In this document: positions 35,151 to 43,441 of the stretch, in pieces
Layout of the letters: the number at the start of each line of letters is the position of its first letter
Position numbering within the stretch: the stretch's first letter is position 1
Assembly: GCF_900091655.1 (NCBI RefSeq)
Contig: NZ_LT594620.1
Coordinates: forward strand, 109,788 to 173,787
Length of the DNA stretch: 64,000 nt
Direction of reading: 5' to 3'
DNA from: Culturomica massiliensis
Lineage (GTDB): Bacteria; Bacteroidota; Bacteroidia; Bacteroidales; Marinifilaceae
The notes under the pieces: generated by a model
Told to the model about the DNA's origin: nothing
What the model saw: only the letters and a program-made list of their open reading frames with translations
Databases searched by the model: none
Translations under genes and position numbers: made by a program

Positions 35151-35654
35151 ATGAAGAAATTGTTATTTGTATTTTTATTGCTTTCTGCTTATTCGTATGT
35201 ACAGGCGCAGGCCGGAGAGACATTGGTAAAGGTGGGGCAGAAGATGCCCGAATTCAAGGTGAAAATGTTTGACGGTTCGGTGATCGATAGTAAGGATTTG
35301 AAGGGGAAGGTGGTGTTGCTGAACTTTTGGGCAACCTGGTGTCCTCCTTGCCGTCAGGAACTGGCCAGGGTACAGAAAGATATTATCGATCGTTTTAGGG
35401 GAAAAGATTTTGTTTTTCTGCCGATTTCCCGTCAGGATTCCTATGACAAGATAGAGGCTTTCCGCAAGCAAACCGGATATCGGTTTCCGATGGGTATGGA
35501 TACGGATCGGAAAATTTATTCTTTATTTGCTACGGCTACAATTCCCCGTAATTTTCTGATTGACCGGGATGGGAAAATTATTCTGGCTGAGCAAGGTTAT
35601 AGTGAGGAGTCTTTTCAAAAGCTGATTGAAGTTATTGAACGTGCCTTGAAATGA
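35151..35654 (+). CDS. TlpA/ResA-type periplasmic thioredoxin
   Basis: A 167-aa protein with a cleavable signal peptide (LLFVFLLLSAYSYVQAQA) and one thioredoxin-like AhpC/TSA domain. The active site is WATWCPPCRQE (WCPPC at 63-67). TATIPRNFLIDRDGKI near the C-terminus holds the conserved cis-Pro region. It is a candidate periplasmic thiol-disulfide oxidoreductase, perhaps for cytochrome or lipoprotein maturation. It is monocistronic, with a terminator at 35692-35726. Confidence 0.9.
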   Translation: MKKLLFVFLLLSAYSYVQAQAGETLVKVGQKMPEFKVKMFDGSVIDSKDLKGKVVLLNFWATWCPPCRQELARVQKDIIDRFRGKDFVFLPISRQDSYDKIEAFRKQTGYRFPMGMDTDRKIYSLFATATIPRNFLIDRDGKIILAEQGYSEESFQKLIEVIERALK

Positions 35655-35691
35655 TTTCGTATCGGGATCGGTTTTGATATGGCTTATATTT

Positions 35692-35726
35692 AAAAATGCC
35701 TGTCGGTTAATACGACGGGCATTTTT
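35692..35726. terminator. Bidirectional terminator
   Basis: AAAAATGCCTGTCG (35692-35705) and CGACGGGCATTTTT (35713-35726) form a stem with one mismatch and T runs at both ends. It lies between the convergent thioredoxin-like and aspartyl-protease genes. Confidence 0.8.
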
Positions 35727-35749
35727 AAATATAGCATCGAAGTCTGTTA

Positions 35750-36982
35750 TTAACGATTAGGATTTACTTTTTCGAGAGTGAGTTCAAGGAGCTGTTTGCC
35801 GCGTTCTACGGTGAGGGTATAAGGACTGCCCAGGTTTTTAAAAAGTTTTTCCTGCTCGTCGATGGAGAGGTCTTTGGTCGGCTTATTGTTGATTTTTATG
35901 ATGATATCGTTAATTTGCAATCCGGCTTTTTCTGCGGGTAATCCTTCATAAAGAGCTCTGACGATCCATCCGTTGCAAATATCTGTCCGGTCTACATAGC
36001 TGAAGCCTGTGCTGGTTTGGTTGTATGGAAGGGTAAAATTTTTATTGGGACGTAGGTAAAGGCTACTGTCCGGAATGTTTACAATGAGGTCAAAACGATT
36101 TAAAATATTGTTGCCGATGAGCCCGATGTAGTTTTTGGAGGATAATGCGCCCCGCGTATCGTTGGAATAATATGCAATGGGTTTGATTATTTTTTGATTA
36201 CCGATATAGAAGGTGTCTGCCCGGAAGGTGTATGAAGAGGAAGCTCCTCCGATCCCTCCCCAGTTGGTATATGTTTTTATTTTTTCGGGCAGGATTTGTG
36301 CCAGTTTGTTTTCCCGGGCACAGTGGCTTGTCAGATCAATACTTCCGCCGTTGCCTAAGTCCAGCAGGAATTCTCCTTTGATTTTTTTGTCAGGCGTTAC
36401 CTGTATTGCAGCTTGTATATATATCCGGTTTTTGCGGATGGATATGGGAAGCTTTTCATATCCTTCAGCCGAAAATTCTTTCGGATCCAGTAAATGGATT
36501 TTTTCTTTTATGTAATCGATGGAAAAGACCGAGTCTTTCAGAAAGTTCATTCCGATAATCCCGTCCGCATATTTTCCCAGGATCGGTTTCAGGTTTATGG
36601 TGACGGTATATGGAGGTGTCAGTGTCAGCGGACCGTATTGACAGTTGTATTTATCCCGGATTAGTTTTACTTTTTGAAAGGAAGAACCGACTCCCGGTAA
36701 CATAGCCATGTCGGTTTGTTGCTGCGGGAGAGGAGACCGGGCCAAAAACAGGCTGTCTACGTATAAATTATCGGCTCCGGTATCGAATATAAAATTTCCT
36801 CTGACAGAATCATTGATTATTACCGGGCAATAGAGATGTCCGTAATATTTAAGCGGAATGACGTTTTTCTGAACGACCGGTAATGAGTCTGCTGTCGTTT
36901 GCGTGGCAGAGTTTGAATTCCCGGAACGGCAAGCTGTCAGACAAAACACATAAAGCAACGGAAATATAAGTCCTGTTTTCAT
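35750..36982 (-). CDS. Retropepsin-like aspartyl protease with PDZ domain, lipoprotein
   Basis: A 410-aa protein. The N-terminal signal ends in YVFCLTACRS (Cys near 18), a lipobox. Two retropepsin-like halves follow: NFIFDTGADNLYVD (about 63-76) with the catalytic D-T-G, and FLLDLGNGGSID (about 205-216), where D-T-G is changed to D-L-G. A PDZ-type domain at about 330-405 has GLPAEKAGLQINDIIIKIN. The layout is typical of Bacteroidota aspartyl-protease/PDZ proteins of unknown substrate. It is probably periplasmic, lipid-anchored and stands alone. Confidence 0.85.
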   Translation of the reverse strand: MKTGLIFPLLYVFCLTACRSGNSNSATQTTADSLPVVQKNVIPLKYYGHLYCPVIINDSVRGNFIFDTGADNLYVDSLFLARSPLPQQQTDMAMLPGVGSSFQKVKLIRDKYNCQYGPLTLTPPYTVTINLKPILGKYADGIIGMNFLKDSVFSIDYIKEKIHLLDPKEFSAEGYEKLPISIRKNRIYIQAAIQVTPDKKIKGEFLLDLGNGGSIDLTSHCARENKLAQILPEKIKTYTNWGGIGGASSSYTFRADTFYIGNQKIIKPIAYYSNDTRGALSSKNYIGLIGNNILNRFDLIVNIPDSSLYLRPNKNFTLPYNQTSTGFSYVDRTDICNGWIVRALYEGLPAEKAGLQINDIIIKINNKPTKDLSIDEQEKLFKNLGSPYTLTVERGKQLLELTLEKVNPNR

Positions 36983-37057
36983 GGTATTAAAGGGTTGTTT
37001 TACGGGTTTACAAAGTAGTGATTTTGTCTATCTGGAGCAAGGATTATTGGGAAATAA

Positions 37058-37087
37058 AAATGCCGGAATTCAATGAATCCGGCATTT
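37058..37087 (-). terminator. Terminator after valS
   Basis: AAATGCCGGA and TCCGGCATTT form the stem, extended inside by ATTC/GAAT. It lies about 20 bases after the valS stop on the minus strand; T-rich sequence follows on that side. Confidence 0.6.
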
Positions 37088-37106
37088 ATTTAAATATATG
37101 ACTTTT

Positions 37107-39728
37107 TTATTTCAGTTCAGCCAACTGGGTTTCAATGGCAGCTATTTTAGCTTCAGCGTCGGCTTGTTTCTTACGTTCATTAGCGACAACCTGTTCGGGA
37201 GCACCACTGACGAAGCGTTCGTTACTGAGTTTTGCTATTACTGACTTTAGGAATCCCCGGGTGTATTTCAGTTCTTCTTCCAGTTTGGCTTTAACTTCTG
37301 CGGTATCAACGTTGCCGGTGCCCGGGATAAAGTATTCTACCGTATCAACGATAAAGCTCCACGCACCTTTAACTGCTTCGGTTACCGTTTCGGTTGCAGA
37401 GATATTACCCATTTTTTCGACAATGCTGGCAAAAGCTGCCGGATAACGGTCATTTTTCTTTACTTTCAGTTCCAGTCTGTCTTTGAAAGCGATGTTATTT
37501 TGTTTCCGGATATTCCGTATACCGACAATTATTTCTTTTACGAATTCAAATTCTTTCAGCAGATTCTCATCGTAAGGAGTGTCATTGTTGATAACGGATA
37601 CCATAATACTTTCACCTGTTTTACGTTCTTTCAGGTTTTGCCAGATTTCTTCCGTAATGAACGGCATAAACGGATGAAGCAATTGTAAAAGCTCTGCGAA
37701 CAGATCAAGGGTCTTTTCGTATGTTTTCCGGTCGATAGGCTGTCCGTAAGCCGGTTTGATGATTTCCAGCAACCAGGAAGAAAATTCGTCCCGGAAAGTA
37801 GTGTATACGGTCATCAATGCTTCCGAAATGCGGTATTGTTCGAATTGGGTGTTCAGGGTTTCTTTAGCTTTATTGATGACATTTTCAAACCAGGTCAATG
37901 CCAGAGCCGAATGTTGCGGTTGGGCGATGTCAGCGATTTCCCATGTTTTTACCAATTTGAAAGCATTCCACATTTTCGTGGTGAAGTTACGTCCTTGTTC
38001 CGGCAGACTTTCATCAAACAGCAGATCGCCTCCGGCGGGGGCGCACAGTAACATGCCCACCCGGACACCGTCAGCACCGTATTTATCGATCAGGTCCAGT
38101 GGGTCGGGAGAATTCCCCAGCGATTTAGACATTTTACGTCCTAGTTTATCGCGTACGATACCTGTGAAATATACGTTTTTGAAAGGCATAGTGCCTTTGT
38201 ATTCGTAACCGGCCATGATCATACGTGCCACCCAGAAGAAAATAATATCCGGTGCGGTTACCAGATCGCTTGTCGGGTAATAATAGTTGAGTTCTTCATT
38301 ATCCGGATGATTGATTCCGTCGAACAGGGAAATCGGCCACAGCCAGGAGGAGAACCAGGTATCCAGGCAATCTTCGTCCTGTCGCAGGTCTGACAGCGAC
38401 AGGTCGGCTTTGCCGCTTTTTACTCGGGCTAGTTCCAGCGCTTCATCTTCTGTCGCAGCTACGACATATCCGCCTTCCGGTAAATACCAGGCCGGAATCC
38501 GGTGTCCCCACCACAGTTGACGGCTGATACACCAGTCTTTGATGTTTTCCATCCAATGGCGGTATGTGTTTTTGAATTTGGCCGGGTAAAAACGGATGTC
38601 GTCGTTCATAACCGGTTCCAATGCGATTTGTGCCAGGTGTTCCATTTTCAGAAACCACTGCATAGACAACTTAGGTTCAATAGGCACGTTGGTGCGTTCC
38701 GAATAACCTACCTTATTGGTATAGGCTTCTGTTTTTTCAAGTAATCCGGCGGTTTGCAAATCCTTTTCGATTTGTTTCCGGACATCGAAACGGTCCATGC
38801 CGACGTATAGTCCGGCGGCTTCACTGATTGTACCGTTATCATTGAAGATGTCGATAGCCGGGAGATTGTATTTTTCACCCAGCATATAATCATTGACATC
38901 ATGGGCCGGCGTCACTTTCAGGCAGCCGGTACCGAATTCGATGTCTACATATTCGTCTTCGATAACAGGAATGACCCGGTTTACCAAAGGAACGATCACC
39001 TTTTTACCTTTCAGATGCCGGTTTTTCGGGTCATTGGGGTTGATACACATGGCGGTATCTCCCATGATGGTTTCCGGGCGTGTCGTAGCGACAACGGCAT
39101 AACCGTTTTCTCCTTCGATTTTATAACGCAGGTAATACAGTTTACCGTGTTCTTCTTTGTATATGACTTCTTCGTCCGATAAAGCTGTGAGGGCTTTCGG
39201 ATCCCAATTTACCATGCGTACTCCCCGGTAAATGAGATTTTTGTTAAAAAGGTCTACAAAAACTTTGATAACGCTTTCACTGCGTAATTCATCCATTGTG
39301 AACGCAGTACGTTCCCAATCGCAGGAAGCACCTAATTTACGCAATTGTTTCAGGATGATGCCCCCGTGTTTCTCTGTCCATGCCCAGGCGTGTTTCAGGA
39401 ATTCTTCACGGGTTAAGTCTGTTTTCCGGATACCTTCACTTTGTAGTTTTGTTACGACTTTGGCTTCCGTTGCAATAGAGGCGTGGTCGGTTCCCGGCAC
39501 CCAGCAGGCATTTTTTCCTTGCAGGCGGGCACGGCGGATCAATGCGTCCTGAATCGTATTATTGAGCATATGCCCCATATGAAGTACTCCGGTGACGTTA
39601 GGAGGGGGAATGACTATGCAGTAAGGTGTTCTGCTTTTATCTACTTCCGAATGGAAAAATTTGTTTTCCATCCAATACTGATACCATTTCTCTTCACTTT
39701 CTTTCGGATTGTAATTCGTAGCAATCAT
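37107..39728 (-). CDS. valS: Valine--tRNA ligase
   Basis: An 873-aa class I aminoacyl-tRNA synthetase that charges tRNA-Val. The HIGH-type motif is HMGH (50-53) in PPPNVTGVLHMGHMLNN. The editing (CP1) domain spans about 190-370 (TTRPETIMGDTAMCINP). KMSKS appears as GRKMSKSLGNSPDPLD at about 530-545. The C-terminus has an anticodon-binding domain and a coiled-coil arm (AELKAKLEEELKYTRGFLKS ... EAKIAAIETQLAELK). Length and motif order are as in the family. It is monocistronic, minus strand. Confidence 0.97.
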   Translation of the reverse strand: MIATNYNPKESEEKWYQYWMENKFFHSEVDKSRTPYCIVIPPPNVTGVLHMGHMLNNTIQDALIRRARLQGKNACWVPGTDHASIATEAKVVTKLQSEGIRKTDLTREEFLKHAWAWTEKHGGIILKQLRKLGASCDWERTAFTMDELRSESVIKVFVDLFNKNLIYRGVRMVNWDPKALTALSDEEVIYKEEHGKLYYLRYKIEGENGYAVVATTRPETIMGDTAMCINPNDPKNRHLKGKKVIVPLVNRVIPVIEDEYVDIEFGTGCLKVTPAHDVNDYMLGEKYNLPAIDIFNDNGTISEAAGLYVGMDRFDVRKQIEKDLQTAGLLEKTEAYTNKVGYSERTNVPIEPKLSMQWFLKMEHLAQIALEPVMNDDIRFYPAKFKNTYRHWMENIKDWCISRQLWWGHRIPAWYLPEGGYVVAATEDEALELARVKSGKADLSLSDLRQDEDCLDTWFSSWLWPISLFDGINHPDNEELNYYYPTSDLVTAPDIIFFWVARMIMAGYEYKGTMPFKNVYFTGIVRDKLGRKMSKSLGNSPDPLDLIDKYGADGVRVGMLLCAPAGGDLLFDESLPEQGRNFTTKMWNAFKLVKTWEIADIAQPQHSALALTWFENVINKAKETLNTQFEQYRISEALMTVYTTFRDEFSSWLLEIIKPAYGQPIDRKTYEKTLDLFAELLQLLHPFMPFITEEIWQNLKERKTGESIMVSVINNDTPYDENLLKEFEFVKEIIVGIRNIRKQNNIAFKDRLELKVKKNDRYPAAFASIVEKMGNISATETVTEAVKGAWSFIVDTVEYFIPGTGNVDTAEVKAKLEEELKYTRGFLKSVIAKLSNERFVSGAPEQVVANERKKQADAEAKIAAIETQLAELK

Positions 39729-39816
39729 AGTTTTAGTATAAAGATTCGGAAATTCGGAAATTTAAAAGTACGGAGATATCCTCTAAATCAGTCTGTCTTT
39801 AAATTTCTGAATTCAA

Positions 39817-39843
39817 AAAAGGCTGCTTTTCACGCAGCCTTTA
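39817..39843 (-). terminator. Terminator after the zinc-ribbon gene
   Basis: GGCTGC (39821-39826) and GCAGCC (39834-39839) with flanking A and T runs form a hairpin; reading on the minus strand it ends in TTTTTTG. It lies just past the stop codon at 39846. Confidence 0.75.
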
Positions 39844-39845
39844 TT

Positions 39846-40688
39846 TTATTCTTCTGATTTTTTAGTTCTTCTTCCTTTTTTCTTTTGGGCCTCCATGGCT
39901 GTTTCGAGGTCTGCTTTCTGCTGGCTTCCGTCATAGTCGCAGATGTATTTGTCGATAAGGATACGACCGCAATATTCACAGACGATAATTTTCTTGCGGG
40001 AACGGATATCCAATTGCCGTTGCGGCGGTATATTATTGAAACAACCACCACAGGCATCACGGTCGACCGTGACGACAGCCAGCCCGTTACGGGCATTGGA
40101 ACGAATGCGTTTGTATGCTGTAAGCAGACGTTCTTCAATATTATGGGATAATTGTTCTGATTTTTTGATTAATTCTTCTTCGTCTTTATGAGTTTCAGCA
40201 ATAATATCCTCCAATTCGGCCTTTTTGGCTTCTAAATCGGCTTTTTTCTCTTCATATTGGCGGGAAGCTATTTCAAGGGCTTCTTCTTTTTCAGATTTTG
40301 CTTTTTGAGCTTCGCGGATGCGTTTCTGCTGTAATTCGATTTCCAGCTTCTGGAATTCGACTTCTTTACTTAAAGCATCGTATTCCCGGTTGTTCCGCAC
40401 GTTATCCAACTGCTCACTATATTTTTTTATCAGTTCTTCGGATTTAGAAATCTCGATTTTTTTCTGTGCGACACTTTTATCTGCTTCTCCGATTTCCGTT
40501 CTCAGGTTTTCCAGACGAGTTTCCAAACCGGCCAGTTCGTCTTCCAGGTCCTGTACTTCCAATGGAAGTTCTCCCCTTAAAGTTCTGATTTTATCGACTT
40601 CGGTATCGATGCGTTGTAGTTCGTACAGGTGCTGCAGTTTTTCTTCTATTGTCAGTTCCTGTAGTTTTTCATTGTTATTGCTTGCCAT
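39846..40688 (-). CDS. Coiled-coil zinc-ribbon protein (CT398/DUF164-like)
   Basis: A 280-aa protein. Residues 1-190 are nearly continuous coiled coil (for example LEDELAGLETRLENLRTEIG, KKADLEAKKAELEDII). A C4-type zinc ribbon follows at about 205-255 (CGGCFNNIPP ... VCEYCGRILID) with two CxxC pairs, and the tail is highly basic (KKKGRRTKK). The family (C4-type zinc ribbon, CT398) is widespread and poorly characterised; an RNA- or ribosome-linked role has been suggested. It lies 3 bases after the Nif3-like gene on the same strand, a common pairing. Confidence 0.88.
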   Translation of the reverse strand: MASNNNEKLQELTIEEKLQHLYELQRIDTEVDKIRTLRGELPLEVQDLEDELAGLETRLENLRTEIGEADKSVAQKKIEISKSEELIKKYSEQLDNVRNNREYDALSKEVEFQKLEIELQQKRIREAQKAKSEKEEALEIASRQYEEKKADLEAKKAELEDIIAETHKDEEELIKKSEQLSHNIEERLLTAYKRIRSNARNGLAVVTVDRDACGGCFNNIPPQRQLDIRSRKKIIVCEYCGRILIDKYICDYDGSQQKADLETAMEAQKKKGRRTKKSEE

Positions 40689-40691
40689 ATA

Positions 40692-41786
40692 TTATAAATA
40701 ATTTATCGGATTTGTATTCACCTTAGAAAACTGAACCGCAAATTTAGGTATTTTTTTTGTAAGTAGCTCATAAAAAATCTCTTTTGTATACTGTTCACTT
40801 TCATAATGCCCGATATCGGCTAAAATAATCCGGTTTTCGGCTTGAAAAAAGTCGTGGTATTTGATATCGCCGGTGATGTAAATGTCAGCTTTACTTTGAA
40901 TGGCATGGCGTATCAGGAAGGCTCCTGAACCTCCGCAGACGGCAATTTTTTTGACAGTAGGACAACAGATTCCGGTATGGCGGATCGTTCCACACCCGAA
41001 AAGTTGTTTCAACTGTTGCAGGAAAACACGGGTTTCTGTTTCTTCCGGAAGATAGCCGACAATACCGAAACCGGTAGAGGGATTTACATTATCGATGCAA
41101 ACGGTATTCCAAACCGGTTCTTCATAAGGATGAACTGATTTTAGAGCTTGTATGCAAGAAGGGAGCAGGTATTCCGGGACGGTGATCTCTGTCCGGATTT
41201 CAGCTTCTGTGTGCAGGTGTCCTTTTTCACCGCAATAAGGGTGTGTACCTTCCTGGGGTAAAAATGTCCCCAGTCCTCTGTTGTTAAAAGAGCAATGGCT
41301 ATACTTGCCGATGTGTCCGCCGCCGGCTTCCAGAACTGCCGTTCTTATCTTTTCGGCTTCTTTTTCCGGGGTAAAGAAGGTCAGGCTGAATAGGCGTCCG
41401 TTTGTCTGTAATACGGTTTGGTCGGTTAATCCCAGTTTTTCCGCCATTTTCCCGCTGACCCCCTTGATGACGGCGTCCATATTCGTGTGTGCTGCATACA
41501 GGTTCAGGTCATTGCGGATTGCTTTTAACAAACATCGTTTGATATAATTGTCGGGGACAAGATTTTTCACGCCTTGCAGGGTGAGCGGATGGTGGGAAAT
41601 GATCAGATTATGATGTCCGGCGATGGCTTCATCGATAACGGCCTCGGTTATATCGGTACAAAGCAATGCAGAAGATACCTCATTGCCGGGGTCTCCACAG
41701 ATTAATCCGGCATTATCGTAATCTTCCTGCAAACTAAGCGGTGCAAATGCTTCAATTAGAGCGGTGATGTCTTTTACATAGGTCAT
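40692..41786 (-). CDS. Nif3-like dinuclear metal center protein
   Basis: A 364-aa member of the Nif3 (NGG1p-interacting factor 3) family. The N-terminal part has GLICGDPGNEVSSALLCTDI and AGHHNLIISHHPLTLQGV (His metal ligands). The middle insert at about 130-230 is the PII/CutA-like domain, and the C-terminal part has GDIKYHDFFQAENRIILADIGHYESE. Family proteins form hexamers with a two-metal site; the physiological reaction is not settled. It is followed almost immediately by the zinc-ribbon gene, an arrangement repeatedly seen in Bacteroidota. Confidence 0.92.
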   Translation of the reverse strand: MTYVKDITALIEAFAPLSLQEDYDNAGLICGDPGNEVSSALLCTDITEAVIDEAIAGHHNLIISHHPLTLQGVKNLVPDNYIKRCLLKAIRNDLNLYAAHTNMDAVIKGVSGKMAEKLGLTDQTVLQTNGRLFSLTFFTPEKEAEKIRTAVLEAGGGHIGKYSHCSFNNRGLGTFLPQEGTHPYCGEKGHLHTEAEIRTEITVPEYLLPSCIQALKSVHPYEEPVWNTVCIDNVNPSTGFGIVGYLPEETETRVFLQQLKQLFGCGTIRHTGICCPTVKKIAVCGGSGAFLIRHAIQSKADIYITGDIKYHDFFQAENRIILADIGHYESEQYTKEIFYELLTKKIPKFAVQFSKVNTNPINYL

Positions 41787-41855
41787 TTCGTGTATTTTTA
41801 ATTTGCAAGGGTTAGAAATATGAGGTATTTATTCGGATTTTATATAATTTCATTA

Positions 41856-41895
41856 CGGCCCGGTATTTTGTCCGTAAGACATGAGTACCGGGCCG
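41856..41895 (-). terminator. Hairpin after the MerR gene
   Basis: CGGCCCGGTA (41856-41865) and TACCGGGCCG (41886-41895) form a 10-bp GC-rich stem with a 20-base loop, between the MerR stop (41931) and the Nif3 gene. There is no strong T run; it may stop transcription or be a processing signal. Confidence 0.55.
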
Positions 41896-41930
41896 ATGTA
41901 TATTGATTTGTAAAAAAAATCAGAACTAGA

Positions 41931-42266
41931 TTAAGGCAGTTGCTCTTTGATAAGGATCAATTCCTCTTTGATGGCTTGGAGACGTTTGACAACTTCAAAA
42001 TTGGCTTCTGTTTCAGCTTTCTGTTCGCTTAATTTCATTTGGGCCCCTTTTAGGGTCATACCTTTTTCCTTTACCAAATGGTAGATCAGGTGAAAATTGT
42101 CAATGTCGGCTTTTGTAAACTGGCGGTTCCCTTTTTTGTTTTTGTGGGGTTTGATGATATCGAATTCCTTTTCCCAAAAACGGATAAGGGATGTGTTGAC
42201 CTGAAACATATCGGCTACTTCTCCGATTGAATAATATACTTTTAAAGATTGTTTTTCCGGTTCCAT
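41931..42266 (-). CDS. MerR-family transcriptional regulator
   Basis: A 111-aa protein. The N-terminal winged HTH has YYSIGEVADMFQVNTSLIRF (about 10-30) and WEKEFDIIKPHKNKKGNRQF (wing, 31-50). It continues with the second helix region NFHLIYHLVKEKGMTLKGA and a coiled-coil C-terminus for dimerisation. No effector-binding domain or metal-ligand Cys is present, as in the short MerR-like regulators common in Bacteroidota. It is just downstream of the M23 peptidase gene on the same strand (72 bases), possibly co-transcribed. Confidence 0.88.
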   Translation of the reverse strand: MEPEKQSLKVYYSIGEVADMFQVNTSLIRFWEKEFDIIKPHKNKKGNRQFTKADIDNFHLIYHLVKEKGMTLKGAQMKLSEQKAETEANFEVVKRLQAIKEELILIKEQLP

Positions 42267-42337
42267 GATTTTCTATCAAAAATCGAAGAAAAATTGAGGT
42301 ATTCGGGGCTGAAATCTCCGGAATACCTTTTTCTCCT

Positions 42338-43312
42338 TTAATCCATACTTTGACCTGTGTTGTTGGCGATATTTACCAATTCATCGTATTCGTCCGGGGT
42401 AAGATCATTAAAGTAATAATTGATCGGGTCCATCGGTACGTTGTTTTTTCTCACTTCGTAATGTAAATGGGGACCGGTAGAAAGACCTCCGGTGTTTCCG
42501 ATAAAGGCAATGATATCTCCGCGTTTTACTTTTTGTCCGACTTTTACATTGTATCCGTTCAGATGGCCGTACAGTGTCGTATAACTGAAACCGTGGTCGA
42601 TAACGATACATTTTCCATATCCCTGGCGGATTTCAGCAGAAATTACTTTTCCGTTTCCTGTAGCATGGATGGGTGTCCCGACTGCTCCGGCAAAGTCCAT
42701 TCCGGCATGAAATTTTATCGTTTTATAGAATGGATGTACGCGATTCCCGAACGCAGAAGATATACGTACCCGGGGATCTTTCATCGATATTGGAATAATG
42801 GCCGGGATTGAAGCTATCATTTCAATTTTATTTTTTGCCAGCTCTTCGACATCATCGTAAGATTTACTTTGTATGTAGAGGGCTTTGGAAAGTTCATCCA
42901 GTTTTTTGGTGGTACTGATAATTAATTCGGCATTATCCAGATGTTTTAAATGCTCGTATTTGTTAACACCCCCCGATCCGGCTCTTCGTATTGAGGCGTC
43001 TATCGGTTCGGTTTCGAAGATAACCCGGTAAATATTGTCGTCTCTTTCTTCCAGATTTTTCAGTATTCCGTCCAGTTTCTCAACTTCATTGCTTAACAGA
43101 TGATATTGAGCCAGGATTTCCTCATTTTCACGTTTTAAAGCTTTTTCTTTCGGGGAATCCACAAATGCAGAAACAATGAAGAAAATGACGATAGCCAGAG
43201 ACACGGTGGAGAATAACTTTTTGGTAAGAATCCAGAATTGCTTTCGCAAAGTGGTTTCTATTTTATCGTATGACAGTGTCTCGGGGTTAAAGCGATATCC
43301 TGTTTTTCGCAT
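42338..43312 (-). CDS. M23 family metallopeptidase
   Basis: A 324-aa membrane-linked peptidoglycan endopeptidase-like protein. The start at 43312 (MRKTGYRFNPETLSYDKIE) is preferred; the frame to 43345 adds 11 residues without a family match. One transmembrane helix is at about 35-55 (FSTVSLAIVIFFIVSAFV), then a coiled coil to about 130. The LytM/M23 domain (about 205-310) has SAFGNRVHPFYKTIKFHAGM, DFAGAVGTPIHATGNG and STGPHLHYEVR, giving the H-x(n)-D and HxH zinc ligands. It faces the periplasm and is divergent from alaS. Confidence 0.93.
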   Translation of the reverse strand: MRKTGYRFNPETLSYDKIETTLRKQFWILTKKLFSTVSLAIVIFFIVSAFVDSPKEKALKRENEEILAQYHLLSNEVEKLDGILKNLEERDDNIYRVIFETEPIDASIRRAGSGGVNKYEHLKHLDNAELIISTTKKLDELSKALYIQSKSYDDVEELAKNKIEMIASIPAIIPISMKDPRVRISSAFGNRVHPFYKTIKFHAGMDFAGAVGTPIHATGNGKVISAEIRQGYGKCIVIDHGFSYTTLYGHLNGYNVKVGQKVKRGDIIAFIGNTGGLSTGPHLHYEVRKNNVPMDPINYYFNDLTPDEYDELVNIANNTGQSMD

Positions 43313-43361
43313 TTGTATATATAAAATTAAAGTTTTCCGATGCAAAGTTAAAGAAATAATC

Positions 43362-43369
43362 TAATTTTG
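43362..43369 (+). promoter_or_regulatory. -7 promoter element of alaS
   Basis: TAATTTTG fits TAnnTTTG and lies about 73 bases before the alaS ATG at 43442, in the divergent region with the M23 gene. The -33 box is not clear. Confidence 0.4.
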
Positions 43370-43441
43370 CAACCTTGATACAGCTGTCTCTTGTAAGCTG
43401 TAAACTATTTTTAAAGTATATAAACACAATAACATATAAAT